From the NCBI GenBank assembly GCA_004293445.1, contig RDYP01000021.1:1-64000 (forward strand): a DNA stretch of 64,000 nt, read 5' to 3'. Below the pieces are notes generated by a model that was given only the letters and a program-made list of their open reading frames with translations, ran no database searches and was not told the DNA's origin. Source of the stretch: Verrucomicrobiota bacterium (GTDB lineage: Bacteria > Verrucomicrobiota > Verrucomicrobiia > Verrucomicrobiales > Akkermansiaceae). The first letter of the stretch is position 1. Each line of letters starts with the position of its first letter. Of the stretch, positions 28,986 through 37,914 are shown piece after piece. A program made the translations under genes and the position numbers.

Positions 28986-29972
28986 ATGAGCCCTCAACCA
29001 ACCAGCTCCACGCCTCCATCACGCGACCAGCTCGCCGAAATGGCTCGCATCGCTTGGCGCAACAACAACCGCTGCATCGGACGACTTTTCTGGAACAGCT
29101 TGGAAATGCTCGACGCCCGCTCCGCCAACAGTGCCGATGAGGTCTTCGAAGGCTGCATCCGACACCTTCGTGAAGCGACCAATGGCGGTCGCATCCGCTC
29201 AGTCGTCACCCTTTTTGCTGCGACCCCCACCGACGAACGCGGCATTCGCATCTGGAACCGTCAGCTGATTCGCTACGCTGGCTACACCGCAGCCGATGGA
29301 TCCATTCTCGGAGATCCCGGCCAGCAGGCATTCACCGCCAAAATCATCGAAATGGGCTGGCAACCACCTGCTTCGCCCGGTCGCTTCGATCTCCTCCCTC
29401 TCGTCATCGAATACCCCGGCAAAGCCCCTCGCATCTACCCTCTTCCCGCCGAAGAAGTGCTTGAAGTGACCATTTCCCACCCCGAGCTGCCCTGGTTCGA
29501 CGACCTCGATCTCAAATGGCATGCTCTACCCGTGGTCTCAGACATGGCCCTGATCGGCGATGGCCTTCGTTTCACCGCTGCCCCTTTCAGCGGCTACTAC
29601 ATGGGCACCGAGATCGCCTCGCGCAACTTCGCCGACGAACACCGCTACAATCTTCTGCCCCTCATCGCCGACCGCATGGGCCTCGATCGCAGCTCGCGGC
29701 GAATGCTTTGGAAAGACCGCGCCCTCGTAGAGCTCAACACCGCCGTACTCCATTCTTTCCGCGAGGCGGGCGTGGCCATCGTCGACCACCACACCGCCTC
29801 CGCTCAGTTCATGCAGCATGTCCGGAACGAGGAAAAATGCGGTCGCAGCGTCCCGGGAGACTGGTCCTGGTTAGTACCCCCACTCTCCGGTTCCGCCTGC
29901 CCGGTCTTCCACCGCTACTACGACGCCCCCCTGCCCGGCCCTGCTTTTGTGGAACAAGAGCGCGCGTGGTGA
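28986..29972 (+). CDS. nos: bacterial nitric oxide synthase, oxygenase domain only
   Basis: A 328-residue protein that makes nitric oxide and citrulline from arginine. Family motifs are clear: IAWRNNNRCIGRLFW, with heme-thiolate Cys30; PFSGYYMGTEIASRNFADEH, with substrate-binding Glu209; DHHTASAQFMQH; and the pterin-site region DWSWLVPPLSGSACPVFHRYY. No reductase domain is fused, as in Bacillus and Deinococcus NOS, so electrons must come from general flavodoxins or ferredoxins. One departure: the usual SGWYM/NGWYM Trp is Tyr (position 204) here. NOS is sparsely distributed in bacteria. The NtrC-like regulator lies just upstream; tlyA converges 22 bases away. Confidence 0.9.
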   Translation: MSPQPTSSTPPSRDQLAEMARIAWRNNNRCIGRLFWNSLEMLDARSANSADEVFEGCIRHLREATNGGRIRSVVTLFAATPTDERGIRIWNRQLIRYAGYTAADGSILGDPGQQAFTAKIIEMGWQPPASPGRFDLLPLVIEYPGKAPRIYPLPAEEVLEVTISHPELPWFDDLDLKWHALPVVSDMALIGDGLRFTAAPFSGYYMGTEIASRNFADEHRYNLLPLIADRMGLDRSSRRMLWKDRALVELNTAVLHSFREAGVAIVDHHTASAQFMQHVRNEEKCGRSVPGDWSWLVPPLSGSACPVFHRYYDAPLPGPAFVEQERAW

Positions 29973-29994
29973 AAACCCCGCCACCAGCAAACCA

Positions 29995-30723
29995 TCATCC
30001 GAGCCAGGCCAAAAACTCGCGATTCCCATCGGTTCCAGTGATCGGAGAATCGATGACCCCCTTCCACTCCCGACCCAGTTCGCCAGTCACAAAGGCGCGG
30101 ATTTTCTCCACCGCCCGATCGTGCAGGGCGGGGTCGCGGACAATCCCGCCTTTGCCGATATCTTCCCGCTCGAGCTCAAACTGGGGCTTGATCAGACAAA
30201 CGATCGCCCCCCCTTCCTCGAGAACTCCAAATGCTGCGGGCAGGATCTTCGTGAGTGAAATGAAAGACAGATCCATCACGATCAGCCGAACCTTCTCTCC
30301 AAGGGTCGAAACCTCCAAACCACGGGCGTTGAACTGCTCCTTGGCGACGACTCGTGGATCACTGCGCAGCTTGTAGGCGAGCTGGTTGGTCCCGACATCG
30401 ATCGCGTGGACTTTCGCTGCCCCGTGCTGGAGCAGGCAATCGGTGAAGCCACCCGTCGACGCCCCGATATCAAGGCAAGTCCACCCCTCTGGAACGATTG
30501 CAAAGGCCGCCAAGGCTCCCTCCATTTTCAATCCTCCTCGCCCAACATAGCGTGGCCGCTCTTTGACCTCCAGAGGCGCGTCCACGGGAAACTGGCTGCT
30601 CGGCTTGTCGACCGTTCGATCCCCGCTACGAACTTCACCCGCTAGGATCAGTCGCTTGGCCTGTTCACGCGACTCACAGAGTCCGCGAGCGACCAGCAGG
30701 GCATCGGCACGTTCTTTTTTCAC
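29995..30723 (-). CDS. tlyA: TlyA-family rRNA ribose methyltransferase
   Basis: Starting at GTG 30723 the protein has 242 residues. The N-terminal S4 RNA-binding domain (KKERADALLVARGLCESREQ ... AGEVRSG) is followed by RYVGRGGLKMEGAL and a Rossmann methyltransferase domain with SAM motif CLDIGASTGGFTDCLL, then VMDLSFISL and IKPQFE. TlyA proteins 2'-O-methylate cytidines in 16S and 23S rRNA. The ORF could extend to 30885 but the extra sequence is Arg/Gly-rich and overlaps the divergent aro gene. The GTG start begins exactly at the family N-terminus. Confidence 0.85.
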   Translation of the reverse strand: MKKERADALLVARGLCESREQAKRLILAGEVRSGDRTVDKPSSQFPVDAPLEVKERPRYVGRGGLKMEGALAAFAIVPEGWTCLDIGASTGGFTDCLLQHGAAKVHAIDVGTNQLAYKLRSDPRVVAKEQFNARGLEVSTLGEKVRLIVMDLSFISLTKILPAAFGVLEEGGAIVCLIKPQFELEREDIGKGGIVRDPALHDRAVEKIRAFVTGELGREWKGVIDSPITGTDGNREFLAWLG

Positions 30724-30836
30724 GGCCCGAAGATCCAAAAACGCCCCCTGCGAGACAAGAGAAAGGCCGCGGATACCAGAACTCTCTGGTTTCTTGAATC
30801 TTGCCTCATGTCCCGGATTCGCATTTCCTCCCGCCC

Positions 30837-31901
30837 GTGACCCGCCACCGCACCGACGACCTCCGCATCTCAGGCCTGAACCCACTCATCTCGCCGGCGA
30901 TTCTGAATTATTTCCTGCCGGTCACCGAACAGGCCTCAGAACTCGTCGCTGACGCCCGCGCCCAGTGCGATGCCATTCTCAAGGGCCAGGATGACCGATT
31001 GCTCGTCATTGTCGGCCCCTGCTCCATTCACGACCCGGAGGCGGCTCTCGAATACGGCCGCAAGCTCAAAGCCGAAGCCGAGCGGCTCAAAAAGGACATC
31101 TTTGTGGTGATGCGCGTGTATTTCGAAAAACCTCGCACCACCGTCGGTTGGAAAGGACTGATCAACGATCCCAAGCTCGACGACTCCTTCGACATCAACC
31201 ACGGCCTGCGCGTCGCCCGCGGCCTTCTGCTGGAGCTTGCCAATATGGGTATTCCAGCTGCCACAGAGTTCCTCGATACCATCTCACCGCAGTACATCGC
31301 CGACCTCATCGTGTGGGGCGCGATCGGTGCGCGCACCACGGAAAGCCAAGTCCACCGAGAACTCGCATCCGGCCTGTCGATGCCCGTCGGTTTCAAAAAC
31401 GGTACCGGTGGATCGATCCAAATCGCACTCGACGCGATCCAATCCGCGTCCCGCCCCCACCACTTCCTGTCCGTCACCAAACAGGGCGTCTCCGCCATCG
31501 TCTCCACGACGGGCAATGACTCCTGTCACATCATCCTGCGGGGGGGGAAAACCGGCCCGAACTACGAAAAGGAAGCGATCGACGAAGTCGAAACCATGCT
31601 CCGCGAACAAGGCCTGCCGCCTCACGTGATGGTCGACTGCTCCCACGGAAACTCGATGAAGGACTACCGCAACCAACCCTTGGTGGCAAATTCCCTCTGC
31701 AAACAGGTCGCGGACGGTTCGCGCACCGTGGTGGCAGCGATGATCGAATCCAACCTCGTCGAAGGAAACCAAAAGCTGGTTCCCGACCTCTCCAAACTGG
31801 TCCATGGGCAGTCCGTCACGGACGCCTGTATTGGCTGGGAGGAAACGGTCGAAGTCCTAGAGCACTTCGCCGCCGCAGCCCGCGCCCGCAGGGAGGCCTA
31901 A
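30837..31901 (+). CDS. aroG: 3-deoxy-7-phosphoheptulonate (DAHP) synthase, class I
   Basis: From GTG 30837 the protein has 354 residues and begins TRHRTDDLRISGLNPL, aligning with the start of E. coli AroG (NDDLRIKEI...LLPP). Core motifs: VIVGPCSIHDPEAALEYG, MRVYFEKPRTTVGWKG, LINDPKLDDSF, AIGARTTESQVHRELASG, GFKNGTGG, and VDCSHGNSMKDYRNQP. It joins phosphoenolpyruvate and erythrose-4-phosphate, the first step of aromatic amino-acid synthesis. Which amino acid inhibits it cannot be read from sequence, so the aroG symbol marks only the AroFGH family. Its end overlaps the convergent folP end by 45 bases. Confidence 0.9.
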   Translation: MTRHRTDDLRISGLNPLISPAILNYFLPVTEQASELVADARAQCDAILKGQDDRLLVIVGPCSIHDPEAALEYGRKLKAEAERLKKDIFVVMRVYFEKPRTTVGWKGLINDPKLDDSFDINHGLRVARGLLLELANMGIPAATEFLDTISPQYIADLIVWGAIGARTTESQVHRELASGLSMPVGFKNGTGGSIQIALDAIQSASRPHHFLSVTKQGVSAIVSTTGNDSCHIILRGGKTGPNYEKEAIDEVETMLREQGLPPHVMVDCSHGNSMKDYRNQPLVANSLCKQVADGSRTVVAAMIESNLVEGNQKLVPDLSKLVHGQSVTDACIGWEETVEVLEHFAAAARARREA

Positions 31902-32771
31902 TCCGCCTCCTTTTTCGAACCCGGACAGCGTCCGAATCGTCTGCCACGCAGCGTCCACGTTGTGCACTCGTAGCATGGATGCCCCGCGGGCGATCGCGGC
32001 AACCATGCAGGCCACCGTACCAGCATCGCGCTCCTTGGGCTCGCGAATTCCAAGAACTTCGCCAATCACTGTCTTACGACTGACCGGAACCAAGAGCGGC
32101 AAGCCGAATTTTCCGATCCGCGACAAATCTCTCAGCACCCGCAGATTATCGTCCCGCTGCTTTGCGAAGTCCAAACCAGGATCTAGCACCAATGCCGCCC
32201 GCTGCATCCCTGCCGCTTCAGCCAACGCGATCTTCTCTTCGAAAAAGACTTCCATCGAGCCCATCACATCGCTCCACCGCTGATGAAAATGCGGCACCTT
32301 GGGCTCCCCCACGGAATGCATGATCAGCAGCGAGGCGCCCGCCTCGGCACATAGCCTCGCGTTCCGATCGTCCGGTAGCCCACCCATGTCGTTGACCAAC
32401 TCGACTCCCGACGGAAGCACCGCAGCCACCACCTCCGGGCGCCAGGTATTCGCGGAAAGCACCGGCGGCCAAACTTGAATCTCATCCCTCGGACGCGCCA
32501 ATTCCACCTGCTCCGGCCACCGAACGAGAAATTCCCGGAAACGCCGGACCTCTTCCTCTACAGGCACCGGACCCCGATTCGTCCGCGCGCTTTCCGCACC
32601 GACATCGATCACGTCCGCACCTTCCTCGGCCTGTTCCCGCGCCTGCGCCAGAGCGGCATCGATCTCCAGCGTGCCGTCTCCCGAGAACGAATCATCGTTC
32701 ACGTTCACGATCCCCATCACCAAGGGACGACGGGGAAATAGCAACTCCCTCCGCGGCAGCTTCCAGATCAC
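31857..32771 (-). CDS. folP: dihydropteroate synthase
   Basis: A 304-residue TIM-barrel enzyme of folate synthesis joining p-aminobenzoate to hydroxymethyl-dihydropterin pyrophosphate. Recognisable motifs: VMGIVNVNDDSFSGDG (usually MGILNVTPDSFSDGG), DVIDVGAESARTNRGPVPVEEE, LVNDMGGL, LLIMHSV, LDPGLDFAK, LLVPVSRKTVIGEVLG and the C-terminal RVHNV. The first motif carries Asn-Asp in place of Thr-Pro, which affects the flexible loop 1 but is seen in some lineages. The gene converges with and overlaps the DAHP synthase gene. The divergent VWA gene begins 93 bases from its start. Confidence 0.9.
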   Translation of the reverse strand: MIWKLPRRELLFPRRPLVMGIVNVNDDSFSGDGTLEIDAALAQAREQAEEGADVIDVGAESARTNRGPVPVEEEVRRFREFLVRWPEQVELARPRDEIQVWPPVLSANTWRPEVVAAVLPSGVELVNDMGGLPDDRNARLCAEAGASLLIMHSVGEPKVPHFHQRWSDVMGSMEVFFEEKIALAEAAGMQRAALVLDPGLDFAKQRDDNLRVLRDLSRIGKFGLPLLVPVSRKTVIGEVLGIREPKERDAGTVACMVAAIARGASMLRVHNVDAAWQTIRTLSGFEKGGGLGLPAGAGCGGEVL

Positions 32772-32863
32772 CTTGTGATTTCAAACGGACTGCCGAATTC
32801 AGCCAACGAAATTCAACCATCACCCCGTAACTGTCCCACCCCGTGCGTGAGGTTTGCCGTCTT

Positions 32864-33535
32864 ATGAACGAGCAACTCACCGAAATCGCCTTTCTTCTCG
32901 ACCGCTCCGGCTCGATGTCGCGGATGACCGAAATCGCCATCCGTGGCTTCAACGATTTCATCCGAGAGCAGCAGGAAAGCCCCGGTGAGGCCCGCCTTAC
33001 CCTCGCGCTGTTCAACAACGCTTACGAAGAAACACGATCTTCCGTGCCTGTCGGAGAAGTCGAGGGACTGGATAGCCGCAACTTTCGACCCCACGGAAAC
33101 ACCGCGCTGCTCGATGCTATCGGACGCGGTATCGACGAACTAGGTGCCCGGCTCGCTGCGATGCCAGAAGCCGAACGACCCGGCCAAGTGATCGTCGCCA
33201 TCCTGACCGACGGCCTCGAAAATGCTTCACGGCGCTTCAGCTGGAGCGATATCGAGCAAAAAATCCGCCACCAAGAGGAATGCTACTCTTGGCGCTTCCT
33301 CTTTCTCGGAGCCAATCAGGATGCCATCGCCATCGGCGCGAGAATGGGCGTCTCAAGCACGAACTCCGCGACTTTCACCGATGACGCTACAGGCCACGGC
33401 AGCAGCTGGAAAACCATGTCCCGCAAGGTGAGAGCCATCCGCAGCTCCAAGCTCGATGCCAACCCACATCCGGACCTCGACCGCCCCATGCGCGATATCT
33501 TGCGGGAAGAAGACGATTCATCGCGCGGCGAATGA
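32864..33535 (+). CDS. von Willebrand factor A domain protein
   Basis: A 223-residue cytoplasmic VWA protein from ATG 32864. The metal-ion-dependent adhesion site is intact: DRSGSM at residues 13-18, the Thr in HGNTALLDAIGRGI, and Asp in AILTDGLENAS. No signal peptide or membrane helix is present. Such stand-alone bacterial VWA proteins often act in metal insertion, toxin-resistance or signalling complexes, but there is no neighbour to specify the partner. A perfect inverted repeat follows its stop. Confidence 0.85.
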   Translation: MNEQLTEIAFLLDRSGSMSRMTEIAIRGFNDFIREQQESPGEARLTLALFNNAYEETRSSVPVGEVEGLDSRNFRPHGNTALLDAIGRGIDELGARLAAMPEAERPGQVIVAILTDGLENASRRFSWSDIEQKIRHQEECYSWRFLFLGANQDAIAIGARMGVSSTNSATFTDDATGHGSSWKTMSRKVRAIRSSKLDANPHPDLDRPMRDILREEDDSSRGE

Positions 33536-33544
33536 TTTCCCCCT

Positions 33545-33608
33545 TTCCCCGTGCCGCGTGCAGGAGGCCGAGTGGCGCTCCCGCTCATGATCACCGCGGC
33601 ACGGGGAA
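33545..33608. terminator. inverted repeat between convergent genes, probable bidirectional terminator
   Basis: TTCCCCGTGCCGCG at 33545-33558 is the exact reverse complement of 33595-33608, a 14-base-pair stem with a 36-base loop. It lies between the convergent stops of the VWA gene (33535) and the Dabb gene (33624). No long T run follows on either strand, so the terminator role is inferred from position. Confidence 0.5.
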
Positions 33609-33623
33609 CCCTGCCCACCGACC

Positions 33624-33935
33624 TCAATCGCCGGCCTTTTCCAAATCACGGACTTCCACCCGCGCCCACCAAGGTTTGAACGAGTCGATGAACACGTGGT
33701 GGTCGGGATCTTCCTGATAGGCATCCTGGGCGGCGGCGGACTCGAAAGTCATCGTCAGCGCATAGTCCCAGGACTGATCCACCACCGGCCGCTCCATAAC
33801 TTTCGCGGGAATCGCCCAGAAACCGCCTTGCAAGCCCTTGAGCTTGAACAGAGACGAGAGCCCGGCCTCAAAGGCCTTCCGATCATCTGCGTTCTTGTGC
33901 TCGTCCTTCAGCCAAAAATACACGTGGTGTTCCAT
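33624..33935 (-). CDS. Dabb (stress-responsive alpha/beta-barrel) domain protein
   Basis: A 103-residue protein matching the dimeric ferredoxin-like Dabb fold: MEHHVYFWLKDEHKNADDRKAF at the N-terminus, then FWAIPAKVMERPVVDQSWDYALTMTFES and a tail with YQEDPDHHVFIDSFKPW. Members are small and mostly of unknown function, some associated with stress or polyketide cyclisation. The conserved His in DHHVF is present. It lies 51 bases upstream of the ftsZ stop, and may share the dcw cluster's transcript on the minus strand only as a separate unit. Confidence 0.85.
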   Translation of the reverse strand: MEHHVYFWLKDEHKNADDRKAFEAGLSSLFKLKGLQGGFWAIPAKVMERPVVDQSWDYALTMTFESAAAQDAYQEDPDHHVFIDSFKPWWARVEVRDLEKAGD

Positions 33936-33986
33936 ACCCCGTCGATTTAGCGAGGCAGGAAGTGACGAGCAAGCACGGCTGCCCGG

Positions 33987-35675
33987 TCAGCGCTTTTTAC
34001 GCAAGAAGGCAGGTACATCGAGATCCTCACCCTCGAACAAACTCGGCGATACGCCCTCGAATTTCCCCCGCGGCCCGCCTTCGAGCCCAAGCTCCGGCTG
34101 CCCCTTGCCACCGGCTTTCGGCTTCACTGGGATCGCTGGCTTGCCGATCGGCTCCTCGATTTCACCAAGGTCATCGTCCAAGTCATCGAAGACACCCGGC
34201 AAGACTACGGCCGGATGATCGACAGCAGTTTTGACCGGCAAGATGACTTTTTCTTCCAAAACCTCTTCCTCCTCGGCGATTTCGAAAATTGCCGACAGCT
34301 TCGATTCTTCAATGACCTCCGCTTCGACCTCATCGGCAAATCCAGCAGCCGGCTCAGAAGTCCCCGCATCGATGACCTCGATCACGCCATCGTGCTCGGA
34401 TGCCAAAATCGCATTCTCACCGGCCAAACCCGCAAAGTCATCGCCATCCGGAAGCTCAGCTTTTGCTGCAGGCTTGACCACCGGCGGCAATGTTTCGGCC
34501 TCGGCGTAAGGCATCTCCATTTCCAATTTGTCCGCGACGGGCAGCGGCACAGCACTGTCCGCAGCACTTGGCGCAACCACCTTTTTCGAGCGACTCGGGG
34601 TAACGACGGGCTTTTCAGCGATCTCAGGCTCGTCTATCGCGAACCCCACGCTGGGTTCCAGCAAGGCAGGTTTCTCGACGGGCTCACCCGTCTCCACGTA
34701 GAGGCGATCCTCCGGAAGCGAGCTCACCATGGTAATGCTCAACTGGTCACCCATGCTCGGATCCACTGCCGCGCCGAAGAGAACCTGAGCCTTATCCGGC
34801 ACAAATTTCGACAGGCTCTGCATCAGCAACTCGATCTCATACAAAGTCAGGTCCTCACCCCCGCAGAGATGCACCAGCACCGTCTCCGCATCCTTGAGCA
34901 GCGCACCTTGGTCGAGGAGCGGGCTGTTCAGCGCGTTCCGCAAAGCCTTCGATGCACGATCCTTGCCACTGGCAATGCCGGATCCAAAGAGGCAGCGCGA
35001 ACGAGTCGTCCGCAGCGCGGTCATCAAATCGTCCAAACCGACATTGATCAAACCAGGGCGAATCACGAGACGGATCACAGCCTTGATGCTCTCCGAGATC
35101 ATCCGATCGGCAGCAGCGAAGGCCTCGTGAATGCCTTGCTTGGCGAGAACCAGTTCCCCCATCCGATTGTTGTCAAAGGTGACCAGCGCATTGGCCAAGA
35201 CGGCCAACTCGTTGAGCGAAGTGTCCGCCTGTTCACGGCGGCGACGCCCCTCGAAGCCGAAAGGCATGGTGGCAAAGACCACAACGAAAGCGCCCTCTTC
35301 TCGGGCGATGCGACAGATGACCGGAGCCGCACCCGACCCCGTGCCACCGCCCAAGCCCGCACAGAGGAAGACAATCTTCCGGCCCTTTAACGCAGCTCGC
35401 ACTTCCTGCTCGGCCTCGAGCATCGCCTGTTGGCCGAGTTCCGGATCTCCCCCTGAGCCCAAGCCCTTCGTGAGATTCCGCCCAAGTTGAATGCGGTCGC
35501 GGGCCACCGATCCGGAGAGGGTGCGGATATCGGTATTGATCGCCAGCATTTCCGCGCCGTCCATCCCATCGAGGACTACGCGGTCGAGCATGTTGGTACC
35601 GGCACCGCCGAGACCGACGATTTTGACGGAGGAAGACGGGATAGTATTCTGAAGGTCGCGTGGGAATTCGATCAT
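33987..35675 (-). CDS. ftsZ: cell division protein FtsZ
   Basis: A 562-residue tubulin homologue that forms the division ring. Visible: VGLGGAGTNMLDRV near the N-terminus, the tubulin signature GLGGGTGSGAAPVI (second Thr of the usual GGGTGTG is Ser), and the synergy-loop region of the T7 helix (NVGLDDLMTALR). A long acidic Pro/Val/Glu linker (about 325-545) precedes the C-terminal conserved peptide DLDVPAFLRKKR, which binds FtsA and other partners. The linker makes the protein longer than the usual 350-400 residues. It is the last gene of the dcw cluster, 39 bases after ftsA. Confidence 0.95.
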   Translation of the reverse strand: MIEFPRDLQNTIPSSSVKIVGLGGAGTNMLDRVVLDGMDGAEMLAINTDIRTLSGSVARDRIQLGRNLTKGLGSGGDPELGQQAMLEAEQEVRAALKGRKIVFLCAGLGGGTGSGAAPVICRIAREEGAFVVVFATMPFGFEGRRRREQADTSLNELAVLANALVTFDNNRMGELVLAKQGIHEAFAAADRMISESIKAVIRLVIRPGLINVGLDDLMTALRTTRSRCLFGSGIASGKDRASKALRNALNSPLLDQGALLKDAETVLVHLCGGEDLTLYEIELLMQSLSKFVPDKAQVLFGAAVDPSMGDQLSITMVSSLPEDRLYVETGEPVEKPALLEPSVGFAIDEPEIAEKPVVTPSRSKKVVAPSAADSAVPLPVADKLEMEMPYAEAETLPPVVKPAAKAELPDGDDFAGLAGENAILASEHDGVIEVIDAGTSEPAAGFADEVEAEVIEESKLSAIFEIAEEEEVLEEKVILPVKTAVDHPAVVLPGVFDDLDDDLGEIEEPIGKPAIPVKPKAGGKGQPELGLEGGPRGKFEGVSPSLFEGEDLDVPAFLRKKR

Positions 35676-35714
35676 GGCAGTTGGGGATGGCGGAGCTGCC
35701 GCCGGTTAAACGAG

Positions 35715-36914
35715 TTATTTCGAAAAAGGCCAGAGACGACGAAGGAAGCCGCGTTTGGGCTCGCGTTCGCTTTCGGTGAGTTGGGCGTAACGGATCAGCC
35801 CGATCGCGGTGGTGAATTGAGGATCTTTGAAATTCGCCTGCACACCGCTGAGCTCAGGTGGCTCGGGACGGTAGATATCACGCTTGAAAACATCATGCGC
35901 CAACTCACCGAAGCCACGCATCAGACTGCTACCACCGGACAGGAATACTCCGGTGCCGACGCGTTCCATGGCACCCTCTGGCAGCCGATTGAGCAAAAGT
36001 TTGAGAATCTCCTCCATCCGATGACGGATGATTTCGTTCAAAAGCTGCCGTTTGACCTCAGCCTCGGCGAAGCCTTTTTCATCGGCCACTTTGATCAAGC
36101 CGACCGAGCGCGCTGGATCCGCCGAAGCGTCGCCCTCGCGGATTTTGAGCGTTTCCGCCTTCGAAAAGGCCAGCCCGGTGATGAGGTGAATGTCGTTGGT
36201 GATATGATCTCCACCGACCGGGATGCAACCGGAAGCCTCGATCGCCCCATCACGATAAAGGACATAATCGGTGGTCCCACCACCGATGTCGATGACCAGA
36301 GCTCCGCGCTCCTTCGCCTCACGATCGAGCGCGACCTGAGCCGATGCAATCGGAGAAAAGACCAGATCATCGATATCCAAGGGCATTTCGCGAACACACT
36401 TGATCTGGTTCTCAATCCGCGTGCGGAGTCCGTGGACGACGTGAAAATCGGCGTCGATCGTCTTTCCCGAGAGCCCCACCGGGGAAGTCGCGTGCTCAAA
36501 CCCATCGACACCGAAGCGGCGAATGATGTGATGGAGATAGACATGATCGCTCGGAATCGAAATGGCCCGCGCGATCTCCTTGGCTTCCTTCACGTGGGAG
36601 GACGCGATGATCGATTCGTCATCGGGTAACCGGAAGCTGCCCCGGTTGTTCACCCCTTGGATATGCGAGCCGGTGATTGCCAGATAGACACTGCCAATCT
36701 CCACGTCGCTGGAATCCTCGGCTTTCACCAAGGCATCTTTCACGCATGCACGGACTTGAGGGAAATCGTAGATCTCCCCTTTACGAACGCCGACAGACTT
36801 TGACTGCCCGACGCCTAAGATTTTCACGGAGCCATCGGACTTCACCTCGCCTGCCACCATGCAGATCTTGCTGGTGCCGATTTCGAGTCCGACGTGGATC
36901 TTGGAACTTGCCAT
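35715..36914 (-). CDS. ftsA: cell division protein FtsA
   Basis: A 399-residue actin-family protein that tethers FtsZ to the membrane. Sequence features: HVGLEIGTSKICMVAGEV (phosphate 1), the 1C subdomain (VGLSGKTIDADFHVVHGL), ALVIDIGGGTTDYVLYRDG (phosphate 2) and FLSGGSSLMRGFGELA (adenosine motif). The last residues (EREPKRGFLRRLWPFSK) form an amphipathic membrane-targeting helix. It lies between ftsQ (9-base gap) and ftsZ. Confidence 0.95.
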   Translation of the reverse strand: MASSKIHVGLEIGTSKICMVAGEVKSDGSVKILGVGQSKSVGVRKGEIYDFPQVRACVKDALVKAEDSSDVEIGSVYLAITGSHIQGVNNRGSFRLPDDESIIASSHVKEAKEIARAISIPSDHVYLHHIIRRFGVDGFEHATSPVGLSGKTIDADFHVVHGLRTRIENQIKCVREMPLDIDDLVFSPIASAQVALDREAKERGALVIDIGGGTTDYVLYRDGAIEASGCIPVGGDHITNDIHLITGLAFSKAETLKIREGDASADPARSVGLIKVADEKGFAEAEVKRQLLNEIIRHRMEEILKLLLNRLPEGAMERVGTGVFLSGGSSLMRGFGELAHDVFKRDIYRPEPPELSGVQANFKDPQFTTAIGLIRYAQLTESEREPKRGFLRRLWPFSK

Positions 36915-36923
36915 GGGGGTATT

Positions 36924-37898
36924 TCAGCGGTGGATGAGCTTATCGGAATGGTTGACGCGGCGGCCTCGTTCGGTGCCAACGGCACCCGTTTCTTCGATCA
37001 AAATCGCACGCGGTACCGAGTCTCCGCGAACGACAACTGGAAGATTGCGCTCTGGGATCAATTCGATCGATACGATCTGCTCCCCCCGCGAACGCGCATG
37101 ATCGAGCGACGCTTTCAAGTCACCGACCTGCCTCGGGTGATCTCCCAGCCCGAAGAAGGCGGTGGTTCCATCTCGAGAGCGCATTTCCAGCGCCCAAGAG
37201 CGACTCTGCCGCAGCGAGTCGATCCATTCTGGCGCGCCGGGAATCTCCCGACAGGCAATATCGTAAAGGCCTTTCAAGCGATCGAACTCCGGGTCCACAA
37301 CCGTCTCTCCAAGGCTCGGCTGCACTCCGTCCTTGCCGAGATGAAAGACCGGCAATTGGGCCGCTTGCTCAAAAAGGCGCTCCGGGCACCGAAAGGCAAT
37401 GCCATCGGAATCGACCAGCATTCCACGCTGACGATCCCGCGGAAGGATGCCATGGACCTCACTGGCGATCCACGCCTTCGGCTCGCGGGCGCGGACTTTC
37501 ACCACCAAAGTCCCGGGGAATTCACGATGCACGCTTGCGAAGGCCAACTCGGGCAGAGCTTTTAGTCGCTGAGTAATCTCCATGGCATCGCAATCGAAAA
37601 GACTGCCGGAGAGATCGATGCCCGCGAGATCGACGAGGCCTCGCTCGTCAATCGCCGGGTTGGGATTCAGCTCGATTGCTTGGATACGGAATTCGTCATT
37701 TTCCACCAATCCCCTCCGGAAACCTAGCCGGGCACCCCAGACCACCGCCGCGACCAACGCGAGCACGAGGACAACACGAAAGAGCTTTCGGAGGCATTGC
37801 ACCACACCAAGCCACGCTATTCGAGGCGACATGACATGCGCCTTCAACTCGATCACCTGACGGCGCTGCGAGACCCGGGATGTACGTCGTTTGAACAT
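36924..37898 (-). CDS. ftsQ: cell division protein FtsQ/DivIB
   Basis: From ATG 37898 the protein has 324 residues: a basic cytoplasmic tail, one membrane helix (LFRVVLVLALVAAVVWGARL) and a POTRA domain (FRIQAIELNPNPAIDERGLV ... LPELAFASVHREFPGTLVVKV), the FtsQ order. Sequence conservation in FtsQ is low, so the call relies on topology and position between ddl (16-base gap) and ftsA. The ORF could extend into ddl, which I reject. FtsQ organises FtsB/FtsL and septal wall synthesis. Confidence 0.85.
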   Translation of the reverse strand: MFKRRTSRVSQRRQVIELKAHVMSPRIAWLGVVQCLRKLFRVVLVLALVAAVVWGARLGFRRGLVENDEFRIQAIELNPNPAIDERGLVDLAGIDLSGSLFDCDAMEITQRLKALPELAFASVHREFPGTLVVKVRAREPKAWIASEVHGILPRDRQRGMLVDSDGIAFRCPERLFEQAAQLPVFHLGKDGVQPSLGETVVDPEFDRLKGLYDIACREIPGAPEWIDSLRQSRSWALEMRSRDGTTAFFGLGDHPRQVGDLKASLDHARSRGEQIVSIELIPERNLPVVVRGDSVPRAILIEETGAVGTERGRRVNHSDKLIHR

Positions 37899-37914
37899 GG
37901 CAGTAGCAGATGGC

